This document shows, in pieces, positions 1 to 8,267 of a stretch of DNA of 64,000 nucleotides. The position numbers and the translations under genes are program-made. The notes beneath the pieces were generated by a model. The model made no database searches. It was not told where the DNA came from and was given only the letters and a program-made list of their open reading frames with translations. Position 1 is the first letter of the stretch; each line of letters begins with the position of its first letter. Source of the DNA: Flavobacterium lotistagni (GTDB lineage Bacteria > Bacteroidota > Bacteroidia > Flavobacteriales > Flavobacteriaceae); contig NZ_JAAJBU010000006.1 in NCBI RefSeq assembly GCF_011392125.1, forward strand, positions 1 through 64,000, given 5' to 3'.

Positions 1-56
1 CAATATGTCTATGAACGTTTCTTCTTCTTTCTTCGCTTTCATTCTCAAAGCGGGTG

Positions 57-86
57 CAAAAGTAAAGATTCTTTTTTCTTCTGCAA
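57..86 (-). promoter_or_regulatory. Minus-strand promoter firing out of the window
   Basis: Read on the minus strand there is a TTG (84-86), 19 bases, then TACTTTTG (57-64), matching the flavobacterial TTG/TAnnTTTG consensus. It is followed by GCACCCGC, the same discriminator as at the tRNA-Lys promoter near 13622. The gene served lies left of position 1, perhaps a tRNA or rRNA unit (inference). Confidence 0.5.
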
Positions 87-170
87 GGGTTTTTTGAAAA
101 TATTTTTTATTTTATTTTCTCTAACCTTTTTATCAGTATTTTACAAGAACCTTCCCCGCAAACCGGGCTG

Positions 171-203
171 CAAAGATAAAAACTCTTTTTACTTTATAGC
201 AAA
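171..203 (-). promoter_or_regulatory. Second upstream minus-strand promoter
   Basis: The minus strand reads TTTG (200-203), 21 bases, TATCTTTG (171-178), then a GC-rich discriminator. It lies about 110 bases upstream of the other minus-strand promoter. Tandem strong promoters with GC-rich starts are typical of stable-RNA operons, but the transcribed unit is outside the window. Confidence 0.45.
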
Positions 204-346
204 CTTTTTACACAGAAATTTTTCGTTTTCTTTCTTTTAAACCGTAAGACCTTGAATCAACGAAGATTGGTGTTCTCGCAAAGATGCAAAAGTTGTTCTC
301 TGAATCAATTCAATTAAAAACCAAAAGCGATAGCTTCACCCAAATT

Positions 347-460
347 GCGTGAGGGATAGCAGCGAAAAGCCCGCAGCCCCAGCGAGGACTTGCAGCGGAT
401 AGCCCGACGGCGCGCGCTCAGTTCTTTTAAAAACACTGGAGGCATTGCGCCGGCACGCCC
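347..460 (+). repeat. Dispersed hairpin element, type A
   Basis: Begins GCGTGAGGGATAGCAGCG and ends with GGATAGCCCGAC and a CACGCCC block. The two AGCGGATAGCCC/AGCGAAAAGCCC-like arms enclose a GC-rich middle able to fold. One of eleven copies in the window. Confidence 0.6.
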
Positions 461-550
461 AAAAACAATAAAAACAATACTTATCTAAAGAAAGCAGATT
501 AAACCCAGAATCAACCAACAGAATTTAAAAAATCAAAATCAGCCGTCCTA

Positions 551-580
551 TTGTATGTGTTTTTCTAATCCTTATATTTG
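551..580 (+). promoter_or_regulatory. thrS operon promoter
   Basis: TTG (551-553), 19 bases, TATATTTG (573-580): a textbook Bacteroidota housekeeping promoter, 20 bases before the thrS start codon, so the leader would be very short. Confidence 0.7.
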
Positions 581-600
581 CGCTTGAAAAAATAAAAATA

Positions 601-2547
601 ATGATCAAGATTACGTTACCCGATGGGTCAGTGAAAGAATTTGCGGCAGGCGCCACGCCGATGGATGTTGCTAAAAGCATTAGCGAAGGATTGGCGAGAA
701 ATGTTATTTCGGCTTCGTTTAACGGAACGACCGTAGAAACAGAAACCCCACTGACTACAGACGGTTCACTTGTATTATACACTTGGAACGACATCGAAGG
801 AAAGAAAGCTTTCTGGCACTCGACCTCGCACGTGATGGCGCAGGCTTTAGAGGAAATTTATCCGGGCATCAAACTGACTTTAGGACCAGCGATTGACAAC
901 GGTTTTTACTACGACGTGGATTTCATGAACCACAAAATCACCGATGCGGATTTTAAGAAAATTGAAGACCGCGTGTTGGAAATTGCCCGTGAAAAACACG
1001 AATTCAAGATGCGCCCGGTTTCTAAAGCAGAAGCGTTGGCCATATATAAAGACAACGAATACAAAACCGAACTGATCTCGAATCTCGAAGACGGAACGAT
1101 CACGTTTTGCGACCACTCGAATTTCTTCGATCTGTGCCGAGGCGGACACATTCCGAACACCGGCTTGATCAAAGCGATGAAAATCATGAGCGTGGCCGGT
1201 GCTTACTGGCGCGGTGACGAGAAAAACAAGCAACTCACCCGCGTTTACGGCGTTTCATTCCCGAAACAAAAAGATTTGACGGATTACCTTGAATTGCTTG
1301 AAGAAGCTAAACGCCGCGACCACAGGAAACTAGGAAAAGAATTAGAATTGTTCTCGTTCTCACAGAAAGTAGGTCAAGGCTTGCCGTTGTGGTTGCCAAA
1401 AGGTGCTGCTTTGCGCGACAGACTTGAGCAGTTTTTGAAACGTGCCCAGAAAAAAGCCGGTTACGAACAAGTCGTGACGCCACATATCGGACAGAAAGAA
1501 TTGTACGTCACTTCAGGGCATTATGCGAAATATGGCGCGGATAGTTTCCAGCCAATCCACACGCCAGCTGAAGGTGAAGAGTTCCTATTGAAACCGATGA
1601 ACTGCCCGCACCACTGCGAAATCTACAACACCAAACCGTGGTCATACAAAGATTTGCCGAAGCGTTATGCGGAATTCGGTACTGTTTACAGATACGAACA
1701 ATCGGGTGAATTGCACGGATTGACGCGCGTTCGCGGATTTACTCAAGACGACGCGCATATTTTCTGTACGCCGGAGCAGCTAGACGAGGAATTCAAGAAA
1801 GTCATCGACTTGGTGCTATATGTTTTCAGTTCGCTCGGATTTGAAAACTTTACAGCTCAGGTTTCGCTGCGTGATCAAGAAAACAGAGACAAATACATCG
1901 GTTCGGATGAGAATTGGGAAAAAGCTGAGAATGCGATTATCAATGCCGCTCGAGACAAAGGTTTGAATACCGTTGTGGAATACGGTGAAGCTGCGTTCTA
2001 CGGGCCGAAGCTTGATTTCATGGTGAAAGATGCACTTGGAAGACAATGGCAACTCGGAACGATTCAGGTCGATTACAATTTACCGGAGCGTTTTGAACTG
2101 ACTTATAAAGGTGCTGATGATAAACTACACCGACCTGTAATGATTCACCGCGCGCCATTTGGTTCGATGGAACGATTCATTGCCATTTTGCTCGAACATA
2201 CCGCCGGAAACTTCCCGCTTTGGCTCATGCCCGAACAAGCTATTATCTTGTCTTTGAGCGAGAAATATGAAAATTATGCGAAAAAAGTTTTGAGTCTGCT
2301 GGAAAATCACGAAATTCGCGCCCTAATTGACAACCGGAACGAAACCATCGGGCGTAAAATTAGGGATGCTGAAACGCAGAAAACCCCGTTTATGCTGATT
2401 GTTGGCGAGGAAGAAGAAAAGAACAATACCATTTCGGTACGCCGTCACGGGCAAGAAGGAAAAGGCAATGTAACCGTTTCTATAGATGACTTCGCCAAAA
2501 TGGTTCAGCAGGAAATTGACAAAACACTAAAAATATTTACCGTTTAA
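601..2547 (+). CDS. thrS: Threonine--tRNA ligase
   Basis: Charges tRNA-Thr with threonine in the cytoplasm. The 648-residue length is normal for the full bacterial enzyme: N-terminal TGS domain (about 1-60), second-additional editing domain with [11 protein letters not shown], class II catalytic core and C-terminal anticodon-binding domain. The zinc ligands are visible in MNCPHHC, in DDAHIF and in the [13 protein letters not shown] segment; motif 2 lies around [14 protein letters not shown]. First gene of the conserved thrS-infC-rpmI-rplT cluster, with its own promoter 20 bases upstream. Only 18 bases separate its stop from the proposed infC start, so the two are almost certainly co-transcribed. 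Confidence 0.97.
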   Translation: MIKITLPDGSVKEFAAGATPMDVAKSISEGLARNVISASFNGTTVETETPLTTDGSLVLYTWNDIEGKKAFWHSTSHVMAQALEEIYPGIKLTLGPAIDNGFYYDVDFMNHKITDADFKKIEDRVLEIAREKHEFKMRPVSKAEALAIYKDNEYKTELISNLEDGTITFCDHSNFFDLCRGGHIPNTGLIKAMKIMSVAGAYWRGDEKNKQLTRVYGVSFPKQKDLTDYLELLEEAKRRDHRKLGKELELFSFSQKVGQGLPLWLPKGAALRDRLEQFLKRAQKKAGYEQVVTPHIGQKELYVTSGHYAKYGADSFQPIHTPAEGEEFLLKPMNCPHHCEIYNTKPWSYKDLPKRYAEFGTVYRYEQSGELHGLTRVRGFTQDDAHIFCTPEQLDEEFKKVIDLVLYVFSSLGFENFTAQVSLRDQENRDKYIGSDENWEKAENAIINAARDKGLNTVVEYGEAAFYGPKLDFMVKDALGRQWQLGTIQVDYNLPERFELTYKGADDKLHRPVMIHRAPFGSMERFIAILLEHTAGNFPLWLMPEQAIILSLSEKYENYAKKVLSLLENHEIRALIDNRNETIGRKIRDAETQKTPFMLIVGEEEEKNNTISVRRHGQEGKGNVTVSIDDFAKMVQQEIDKTLKIFTV

Positions 2548-2565
2548 CTTTTAAATTTTTAAGTC

Positions 2566-3120
2566 ATAGCAATCAGAAGTAACAAGGGTTATCAACCCAG
2601 AGTAGAAAAAAAAGATGCACACCGCATCAATAACTTGATTCGTGTACCGGAAGTAAGGCTTGTTGGCGATAACGTTGAGCCGGGCGTGTACAAAATCTCC
2701 GATGCGCTCAGACTCGCTGACGACCTCGAACTCGATTTGGTGGAAATTTCCCCGAACGCCGAGCCGCCGGTTTGCAAAATCATCGATTACAAGAAGTTCG
2801 TTTACATGCAGAAAAAGCGTGAGAAAGAACTCAAAGCAAAATCTACTCAGATCACGGTCAAAGAAATCCGTTTCGGGCCGCAGACTGACGAACATGACTA
2901 CGAATTCAAAAGAAAGAACGCCGAGAAATTCCTTAAAGAAGGATCGAAACTTAAAGCTTTCGTATTTTTCAAAGGCCGTTCGATCATCTATAAAGACCAA
3001 GGTCAAATTTTATTGTTGAGATTGGCGCAGGATTTAGAAGAATTCGGAAAAGTGGAAGCCTTGCCGGTACTCGAAGGAAAAAGGATGATCATGTTCATCG
3101 CTCCGAAGAAGAAGAAATAG
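2566..3120 (+). CDS. infC: Translation initiation factor IF-3 with ATA start
   Basis: IF-3 binds the 30S subunit, keeps it apart from 50S and checks start-codon pairing. The frame is open from 2563 (an in-frame TAA lies at 2560) and reads, from ATA at 2566, [16 protein letters not shown], then [16 protein letters not shown], the expected IF-3 N-terminus. A TTG at 2635 is the first conventional start but would remove the conserved N-terminal 23 residues. Predicted length is 184 residues; the C-terminal domain runs through [15 protein letters not shown] to the PKKKK tail. A rare start codon on infC is known from E. coli (AUU), where it lets IF-3 repress its own translation; the same logic is inferred here. 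Confidence 0.93.
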   Translation: MAIRSNKGYQPRVEKKDAHRINNLIRVPEVRLVGDNVEPGVYKISDALRLADDLELDLVEISPNAEPPVCKIIDYKKFVYMQKKREKELKAKSTQITVKEIRFGPQTDEHDYEFKRKNAEKFLKEGSKLKAFVFFKGRSIIYKDQGQILLLRLAQDLEEFGKVEALPVLEGKRMIMFIAPKKKK

Positions 3121-3155
3121 TGCCTGAGCGGCTGAGTGCCTTAGTGCCTGAGCAG
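3121..3155. repeat. 8-bp-period array between infC and rpmI
   Basis: Immediately after the infC stop the DNA repeats an octamer close to TGCCTGAG four times with scattered changes. The same octamer array recurs at 4064-4098. Noncoding; origin unknown. Confidence 0.65.
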
Positions 3156-3173
3156 TAATTGGGAACACTAATG

Positions 3174-3246
3174 CCCTAGCCCCGATAGCAGCGGCATCCT
3201 TTTGTGAAGTGCAACGGAGCAAAAGATATAGCGGATAGCGGGATTA
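3174..3246 (+). repeat. Dispersed hairpin element, type B
   Basis: Starts CCCTAGCCCCGATAGCAGCGG and ends ATAGCGGATAGCGGG, with ATCCTTTTG and CAAAAGAT arms in the middle that can pair. It sits between infC and rpmI, inside what should be one transcript. Confidence 0.6.
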
Positions 3247-3259
3247 GCTTCAAAAAAAA

Positions 3260-3284
3260 AGCTAAAAGCTGACAGCTAACAGCC
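3260..3284 (+). repeat. 7-bp-period array upstream of rpmI
   Basis: Units AGCTAAA, AGCTGAC, AGCTAAC and AGCC follow one another with exact 7-bp spacing. The complementary array lies at 3533-3560, on the other side of rpmI. Confidence 0.65.
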
Positions 3285-3326
3285 AAAAAATAGTAAGTAA
3301 GAATAAATCAAAAACCACTAGGAACA

Positions 3327-3524
3327 ATGCCTAAAATGAAAACCAAATCCAGCGCTAAGAAAAGATTCAAAGTGACTGGTTCAGGAAAGATCAAAAGAAA
3401 GCACGCTTTCAAGAGCCACATCCTGACTAAAAAATCCAAGAAACGTAAATTGGCGCTCACACACGCTGCGCTAGTTCACCCAACGGATGAGAAAAGCATT
3501 AAACAACAATTAAGAATCGTTTAA
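3327..3524 (+). CDS. rpmI: 50S ribosomal protein bL35
   Basis: Small basic protein of the large ribosomal subunit, 65 residues as usual. It begins [20 protein letters not shown] and continues with the lysine-rich [19 protein letters not shown] core typical of bL35. It lies between infC and rplT as in most bacteria, but with unusually long spacers on both sides (206 and 121 bases) that carry repeat arrays. In other bacteria L20 represses this operon through a leader structure; no such structure can be assigned by eye here. Confidence 0.97.
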   Translation: MPKMKTKSSAKKRFKVTGSGKIKRKHAFKSHILTKKSKKRKLALTHAALVHPTDEKSIKQQLRIV

Positions 3525-3532
3525 TTGCTTAT

Positions 3533-3560
3533 TAGCTGTCAGCCATCAGCTTTCAGCTTA
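3533..3560 (-). repeat. 7-bp-period array downstream of rpmI (inverted)
   Basis: Units AGCTGTC, AGCCATC, AGCTTTC and AGCTTA at 7-bp spacing. Read on the minus strand the unit is RGCTRAN, the same as the array at 3260-3284, so the two could pair in RNA around rpmI. Confidence 0.65.
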
Positions 3561-3645
3561 GGTTAAAAACATTTAATAACCTTGGAGTACGGCCTTAAGT
3601 CCTTTGATTCAATTCAGGCGCCTGCTACAAAAAAACAAGAAAATT

Positions 3646-3990
3646 ATGCCAAGATCAGTAAATTCAGTTGCTAAAAGAGCAAGAAGAAAAAAGATTATGA
3701 AGCAAGCCAAAGGTTTCTTTGGCCGCAGAAAAAACGTTTGGACCGTTGCTAAGAACGCCGTGGAAAAAGCGATGCAATACGCTTACCGCGACAGAAAGCA
3801 GAACAAGAGAAACTTCCGCGCTTTGTGGATCCAGCGTATCAACGCCGGAGCACGCCTTGAAGGAATGTCTTACTCACAGTTCATGGGTCAGGTGAAAAAG
3901 CACAACATCGAACTTAACCGTAAGGTTTTGGCCGATTTGGCAATGAACCACCCGGAAGCTTTCAAAGCCATCCTTAACAAAGTAAAATAA
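3646..3990 (+). CDS. rplT: 50S ribosomal protein bL20
   Basis: Early-assembly protein of the large subunit that binds 23S rRNA; 114 residues. The start is set at ATG 3646 ([16 protein letters not shown]), because family members begin this way; the frame is open upstream (from 3604) but the extra residues show no similarity to L20. The basic N-terminal extension ([20 protein letters not shown]) and globular domain ending in the ILNKVK tail are complete. Last gene of the thrS operon, followed by a strong terminator. Confidence 0.97.
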   Translation: MPRSVNSVAKRARRKKIMKQAKGFFGRRKNVWTVAKNAVEKAMQYAYRDRKQNKRNFRALWIQRINAGARLEGMSYSQFMGQVKKHNIELNRKVLADLAMNHPEAFKAILNKVK

Positions 3991-4029
3991 ACGTTTATTC
4001 ACCGATTGAAATTACTTACTATAAAGAAG

Positions 4030-4060
4030 CCTGCTTGCAAAAGCGGGTTTTTTGTTTTTC
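4030..4060 (+). terminator. Terminator of the thrS-rplT operon
   Basis: CCTGCTT (4030-4036), loop GCAA, AAGCGGG (4041-4047), then a T-rich run. A clear rho-independent terminator 40 bases after rplT. Confidence 0.8.
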
Positions 4061-4063
4061 ATG

Positions 4064-4098
4064 AGTGCCTGAGTTGCTGAGTGCCTTAGTGCCTGAGT
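4064..4098. repeat. 8-bp-period array after rplT
   Basis: Repeats the TGCCTGAG octamer also seen at 3121-3155, then runs into the GTATACAGAAACTAGGCAT block that is shared with the copy near 6116. Confidence 0.6.
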
Positions 4099-4354
4099 CC
4101 GTATACAGAAACTAGGCATGATGGTCTTCGGTTCTAATTTTAGTTCAAAGAGGTAAAACGGAAAATATAATAAATCAAATCCATTAGCCCTGCAAGTACT
4201 TCATTCACAATTCCAACTAACTTCTGCATTGAGTTACTTTCTTGGGCGTGCCCACAAGGGTCAGGCTGTCCGCTCCCAATCTTTTGCGCCAACCCAACCA
4301 ACGGACCAAATAAACTCCGGCGCAAAAGGATTTCCGCTACCATCCTTCACGCAA
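4095..4354. repeat. Left copy of a long direct repeat
   Basis: The block 4095-4145 matches 6111-6161 closely, the next 50 bases or so differ, and 4201-4354 matches 6201-6355 almost perfectly. The two copies flank the glxA-like/DUF1579 gene pair. The right half contains a minus-strand type A hairpin element (4243-4354). No gene is seen between 3991 and 4531. Confidence 0.75.
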
Positions 4355-4531
4355 CCGCGGATTTCATGATTACTTTTGGTTTAAAACCAAACCTATATTG
4401 ATCCGCGAAGCATTCTTTCGTGTCGCAGTAGCTGCTCAAATCAATCTTTTACTTATGGCCGAATATGTCCTATTTATGGCTAATGAATGATGTAATTAGT
4501 TGGTAAATTTGAACCCAATAAACCTTCAATC

Positions 4532-5446
4532 ATGACAACTAAGTTTGTTTTTCTATTACTGCCGGAAATTCATTTAATGGATTTAGCCGGACCAGATCAA
4601 GCCATCCATGAAGCCATTGAATATGGGGCCGAATTTGAAATTTTGTATTGCAGCGTTAAAGATACTATAACTTCTAGTGCAGGCTTACCTATTGGAAATG
4701 TGATTCCTTATCACGAAGTGGTCTTTAGCAAAGGTGATTTTTTGGTCATTCCAGGTTCCAACGCCTCCTACTTACAATCTGAAAAATTCAAACAAAACAC
4801 CGACTTACTAAACTGGATAAGAAGAAATTATCAAAACGGAGTAAATCTCTGCAGCATTTGCGCCGGAGCGTTTGCTTTGGCAGAAACAGGTTTGTTGGAC
4901 CATATTTCATGCACCACGCATTTCAAAAGAACAAAGCAACTGCAAGAAATGTATCCGAAAGCTAAAGTAATTGAAAATATCCTTTTTACCGATTCTGACG
5001 GTATTTATACTAGTGCCGGCATTGCTTCAGGAATCGACTTGACTTTGTATATCATAGAGAAATTAAAGGGAAGTCACTTTGCACACCTCGTTGCCAGAGA
5101 GCTTGTCGTTTACAAACGTCGAAACGGAACTGCCCATCAGGAAAGCGAACTATTTCAATACCGAAATCATATTCATGCCGGAATTCATAAAGTACAAGAC
5201 TGGATCATTGAAAATATTCATCTCAAAACCAATTTGGGCGAATTGGCAGAAATTGCCCACATGAGCGAACGAAACTTTACCCGAACTTTCAAGAAAGAAA
5301 CCAACACCACCGTGACAGACTATATTGCTTTAATCCGCAAAGAAAAAATAAAAGAACTTTCTAAAAACCCTGATTTATCCAGAATCGAAATAGCACAAAA
5401 AGTCGGCATTCAAAGCGAAAGACATTTAAACAGATTACTCAACTAA
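4532..5446 (+). CDS. GlxA-type AraC-family regulator with DJ-1/PfpI domain
   Basis: A predicted transcription regulator of 304 residues. The N-terminal half (about 1-195) is a DJ-1/PfpI-like class I amidotransferase fold, beginning MTTKFVFLLLPEIHLMDLAG and carrying the nucleophile-elbow-like CSICAGAFALAETGLL near residue 110. The C-terminal third (about 215-304) has two AraC helix-turn-helix segments, including NLGELAEIAHMSERNFTRTF. In known GlxA proteins the first domain senses a ligand rather than acting as an enzyme. Its stop overlaps the next start by one base (TAATG), so the downstream secreted protein is probably in the same operon. Confidence 0.85.
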   Translation: MTTKFVFLLLPEIHLMDLAGPDQAIHEAIEYGAEFEILYCSVKDTITSSAGLPIGNVIPYHEVVFSKGDFLVIPGSNASYLQSEKFKQNTDLLNWIRRNYQNGVNLCSICAGAFALAETGLLDHISCTTHFKRTKQLQEMYPKAKVIENILFTDSDGIYTSAGIASGIDLTLYIIEKLKGSHFAHLVARELVVYKRRNGTAHQESELFQYRNHIHAGIHKVQDWIIENIHLKTNLGELAEIAHMSERNFTRTFKKETNTTVTDYIALIRKEKIKELSKNPDLSRIEIAQKVGIQSERHLNRLLN

Positions 5447-6072
5447 TGCAGTCAAAACTCATGAAAAATTCAAAAAAAATAGTACTCGTACTGGCAATGA
5501 TGATGCTTGCATCGAATGGCTATTGTCAAGACAAGAAAGCAGTTAAAATGAAAAAAAACACTCAAAACATCAAGCCACTCGAGATAAAACCATCCGCCAC
5601 TTCTTCTGAAAAAGATTTTGATTTCTTAGAAGGCAAATGGAAAGTCCAAAACCGTATGCTAAAAGAAAGATTGAACCACAGCACAGAATGGAGTGAATTT
5701 GAATCCGAATTGCACCTGAGAAAAACCATCAATGGGCTCGGCAATATTGAAAATTATTATGCCACATTCAACGACAAGCCTTTTGAAGGCATGGCCGTCC
5801 GACTATTCAACCCAAAAACAAAACTCTGGAAAGTATACTGGATGGACAGCAACAACGGCACGATGGATGAAAATCCGGTAACCGGTTGGTTCGAAAATGG
5901 CCTGGGAAAATTCTACACCCGAGATGTTTTCAACAAAATCCCGATTATCGTCCTTTACCAATGGAATGCCACCAATCCCGAACACCCTATTTGGTCACAA
6001 GCCTTTTCCACAGACGACGGCAAAACTTGGGAATGGAACTGGGAAATGACATTAACTAGATTAGAAAAATAA
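5446..6072 (+). CDS. Secreted DUF1579-like protein
   Basis: Function unknown; 208 residues. A hydrophobic signal sequence (KIVLVLAMMMLASNGYC) indicates export, followed by a lysine-rich linker and a domain opening with FDFLEGKWKVQNRML, the FLxGxW signature of DUF1579/lipocalin-like proteins. The rest is rich in W and Y and ends WEWNWEMTLTRLEK. The start used overlaps the upstream regulator stop by one base; ATG 5461 (MKNSKK) would give a more compact signal peptide and is equally possible. Co-expression with the GlxA-like regulator suggests a stress or small-molecule response, but this is not shown by the sequence. Confidence 0.7.
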   Translation: MQSKLMKNSKKIVLVLAMMMLASNGYCQDKKAVKMKKNTQNIKPLEIKPSATSSEKDFDFLEGKWKVQNRMLKERLNHSTEWSEFESELHLRKTINGLGNIENYYATFNDKPFEGMAVRLFNPKTKLWKVYWMDSNNGTMDENPVTGWFENGLGKFYTRDVFNKIPIIVLYQWNATNPEHPIWSQAFSTDDGKTWEWNWEMTLTRLEK

Positions 6073-6110
6073 AAACGGTTGCAGGATTTATTTTGCGCTG
6101 CTAAGTAACT

Positions 6111-6355
6111 GAGTTCGTATACAGAAACTAGGCATTAAGGGCTTCGGTTCTAATTTTAGTTTAACGAAGATGTACGAAATCTATTGGTCCTACGAATAAC
6201 TCATTCAGAATTCCAACTAACTTCTGCATTGAGGTAATTTTCTTGGGCGTGCCCACAAGGGTCAGGCTGTCCGCTCCCAATCTTTTGCGCCAACCCAACC
6301 AACGGACCAAATAAACTCCGGCGCAAAAGGATTTCCGCTCCCATCCTTCACGCAA
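6111..6355. repeat. Right copy of the long direct repeat
   Basis: Matches 4095-4354 in two blocks. The right part (6244-6355) is a minus-strand type A hairpin element: GCGTGAAGGAT...AGCGGA, a CCTTTTGCGCC/GGCGCAAAAGA stem, then AGCGGACAGCCTGACCC and GGGCACGCCC. Confidence 0.75.
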
Positions 6356-6376
6356 AATCGAGTGCAAAAAGTTACT

Positions 6377-7219
6377 CTATTTAAAAACCTCAAAATTTTC
6401 ACCATCAAAGCTCGCAAACACCATACTCGGATGCGAATCCTGATGGAACATATTCCCGTCACAGTCAATGGCAATCGCGCCTGCAAAACCGTCATAAGGC
6501 AGCAGTTCATCAAAGGTTTTGGCAAAGGCATCTTTCAGGGCAAAACCGTCAGTGACTCGGGTGACAATCTTAGCGGCGGTGGCATTGCTCACAATATCTT
6601 CACCCACACCGGTTAAACTCACGGCACAAAAGTGATTGGCATAATTTCCGGCCACGGTAGCCGAATCGGAAATCCGGCCCGGAATTTCAAAACCTTTCCC
6701 ACCGGTTGAAGTCGCTGCGGCCAACTTTCCATCGCGGTCTAAAACCACACAGCCTACGGTTCCCAAACCTTTTGATGCCAATTTGGCTTCAAACTCAGCG
6801 CGCCGTTGTGGGATTTCTGTAGAAAAAACTTCAAAACCATGTTGCCGAGCGAAATTCGTTGCTCCGCTTCCACCCAAAACACGATCGTCATAAGCCATTA
6901 AAACTTGCGCCACTTGAATCGGGTTTTTGACTTCCTCTATATTAATCACACCACTCATTTTCTGGATTTCGCCATCCATCAAAGAAGCGCTCATGCGGAT
7001 TTTCCCATCGCTCTGAATTTGGGAACCGATACCGGCATTGAACAAAGCGTCATCTTCTAAAAGCGTTACCGCGTAAACGGCAGTTTCAATTGCATTATGG
7101 GTTTTCAGGTATTCATACGATTCTTTAACGATGCGCTCCAAAGCATTTTGTTTGGCCAATTTAGTGGCATCGTCTTTAGATGATTCAGAGAAAAATCCGC
7201 CGTGGATGATGAGTTTCAT
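6377..7219 (-). CDS. iaaA: Isoaspartyl peptidase / plant-type L-asparaginase
   Basis: Ntn-hydrolase that self-cleaves to expose a threonine nucleophile and hydrolyses beta-aspartyl dipeptides such as the beta-Asp-Arg released from cyanophycin. The 280 residues include the N-terminal IIHGG, the cleavage site GLGTVGCVV (Thr about residue 154), LAAATSTGG, GRISDSATVAGNYAN and the TGVGED loop. It is somewhat shorter than the typical 300-330 because the loop before the cleavage site is short. It lies 84 bases downstream of cyanophycinase on the same strand, with an 8-bp-unit array between them. That neighbourhood favours the dipeptidase role over asparagine degradation. Confidence 0.9.
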   Translation of the reverse strand: MKLIIHGGFFSESSKDDATKLAKQNALERIVKESYEYLKTHNAIETAVYAVTLLEDDALFNAGIGSQIQSDGKIRMSASLMDGEIQKMSGVINIEEVKNPIQVAQVLMAYDDRVLGGSGATNFARQHGFEVFSTEIPQRRAEFEAKLASKGLGTVGCVVLDRDGKLAAATSTGGKGFEIPGRISDSATVAGNYANHFCAVSLTGVGEDIVSNATAAKIVTRVTDGFALKDAFAKTFDELLPYDGFAGAIAIDCDGNMFHQDSHPSMVFASFDGENFEVFK

Positions 7220-7224
7220 TTTTT

Positions 7225-7302
7225 AGATTGTAAGATTGTAAGATTATAAGATTTTAGGACAGTAGTATCTTACAGTCTTAAAATCCTAAAGTCCTACAAT
7301 CC
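7225..7302. repeat. Inverted 8-bp-unit array between iaaA and cphB
   Basis: Seventy-eight bases run in uninterrupted 8-bp register: about five RGAYTNTA units, then about five inverted units (TANARTCY), making an imperfect long hairpin. The same unit and inverted layout recur at 29361-29453. Confidence 0.75.
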
Positions 7303-7303
7303 A

Positions 7304-8176
7304 TTAAACATATTGCGATGATTTAATCATCATCTTAAAAGTAGTCAAATCGAAAGTATCGTTCATGCTCATCACATGCGTCACCAGGTGATTGATTGAA
7401 ATCGGTTGGCCCAATTCCACTTGCGTCAAATTGGTGTCTTTGATTTCGCGTCCATCAACCAAAATCACAAGTCCCGAACCAATTGCTTCCATTTTCTGGT
7501 TGTGGGTAATGAGCAAGCCGGTATCTTCACCAAGACCAATTCCCAACACTTTTGGGTTCCCGACAACAGCTTGAAACAAACGCCCAATTCGGCCGCGTTG
7601 CACAAAATGGGTATCGATGATGACGCCATCAATCAAGCCCAAACCGCTGGTAATTTTTACTTCACCTTTGAGCAAAGCTTCACTACTACTGCCCTGATAA
7701 ATCATATTATTCGACGCTGCTGCTGCTCCGGCAGAAGTTCCGGCATAAATAAATTCTTCGTTGTGGTATTTCTCTAACAAAATATCATGAAAAGCCGTTC
7801 CACCCAAAATGGAAGTCAGTCGCAACTGGTCACCACCGGTAAACATTACGACATCAGCGGCTTTCAATCGTTCCAGAACTTCGGGTTCTACTGCTTGTTC
7901 GCGTTTTTCGATATGCAACACATCTACGTTATCAGCCCCTAAATAATGGAGTGCTTTCACGTATTCCGGCCCAATCTCGCGCGGAATTTTCGAAGCCGTT
8001 GTGATGACTTCAATCCTAGAAAGTTCTTTATGCTTTGATTCGTTGATGATGCGTTTTAAAATCCCAGCCTCAAAAAAGTTCAGATTTTTGGCTGCATTGC
8101 GGTCGATATCAGTTTCGGTAAAACTGCCTTTGTCCACCGCGCCGCCTATAATGATAAGTTTTCCTCGTATGTTCAT
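7304..8176 (-). CDS. cphB: Cyanophycinase
   Basis: Peptidase S51 family serine hydrolase that cuts cyanophycin (multi-L-arginyl-poly-aspartate) into beta-Asp-Arg dipeptides. The 290 residues open KLIIIGGAVDKGS and carry FTGGDQLRL, the nucleophile elbow AGTSAGAAA (Ser about 148), DTHFVQRGRIGRL (candidate catalytic His) and GLGEDTGLLI, all cyanophycinase hallmarks. It precedes iaaA on the minus strand, giving the order polymer cleavage then dipeptide cleavage. The synthetase cphA lies 1.6 kb away on the opposite strand. It lacks an obvious signal peptide, so it is cytoplasmic, where the granules would be. Confidence 0.94.
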   Translation of the reverse strand: MNIRGKLIIIGGAVDKGSFTETDIDRNAAKNLNFFEAGILKRIINESKHKELSRIEVITTASKIPREIGPEYVKALHYLGADNVDVLHIEKREQAVEPEVLERLKAADVVMFTGGDQLRLTSILGGTAFHDILLEKYHNEEFIYAGTSAGAAAASNNMIYQGSSSEALLKGEVKITSGLGLIDGVIIDTHFVQRGRIGRLFQAVVGNPKVLGIGLGEDTGLLITHNQKMEAIGSGLVILVDGREIKDTNLTQVELGQPISINHLVTHVMSMNDTFDLTTFKMMIKSSQYV

Positions 8177-8267
8177 GCGGTAAAAATAACCAAAAATTGA
8201 AACTCACCAAATCAGGTAACGGTTTTTGCCAGAAATGTTATCACAGCGTTATCAACAGTTTTTTTTA

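Larger units (their letters stand above)
1..600. other. Gene-free left end with promoters and one repeat
   Basis: No credible coding region is seen here; the short reverse-strand frames lie in repeat DNA. It holds two minus-strand promoter-like sites pointing out of the window, one copy of the dispersed hairpin element, and the thrS promoter at its right end. Confidence 0.7.

Noticed and set aside
336..518. 60-residue reverse-strand open frame
   Set aside because: It falls in a dispersed hairpin element and has no start signal or protein character.
4140..4343. 67-residue reverse frame, similar to one at 6161-6367
   Set aside because: The similarity comes from the direct DNA repeat, not from a conserved protein; the frames differ at their ends.
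6262..6616. Overlapping frames opposite the asparaginase 3' end
   Set aside because: They lie opposite or inside the real gene or the repeat, with no independent support.
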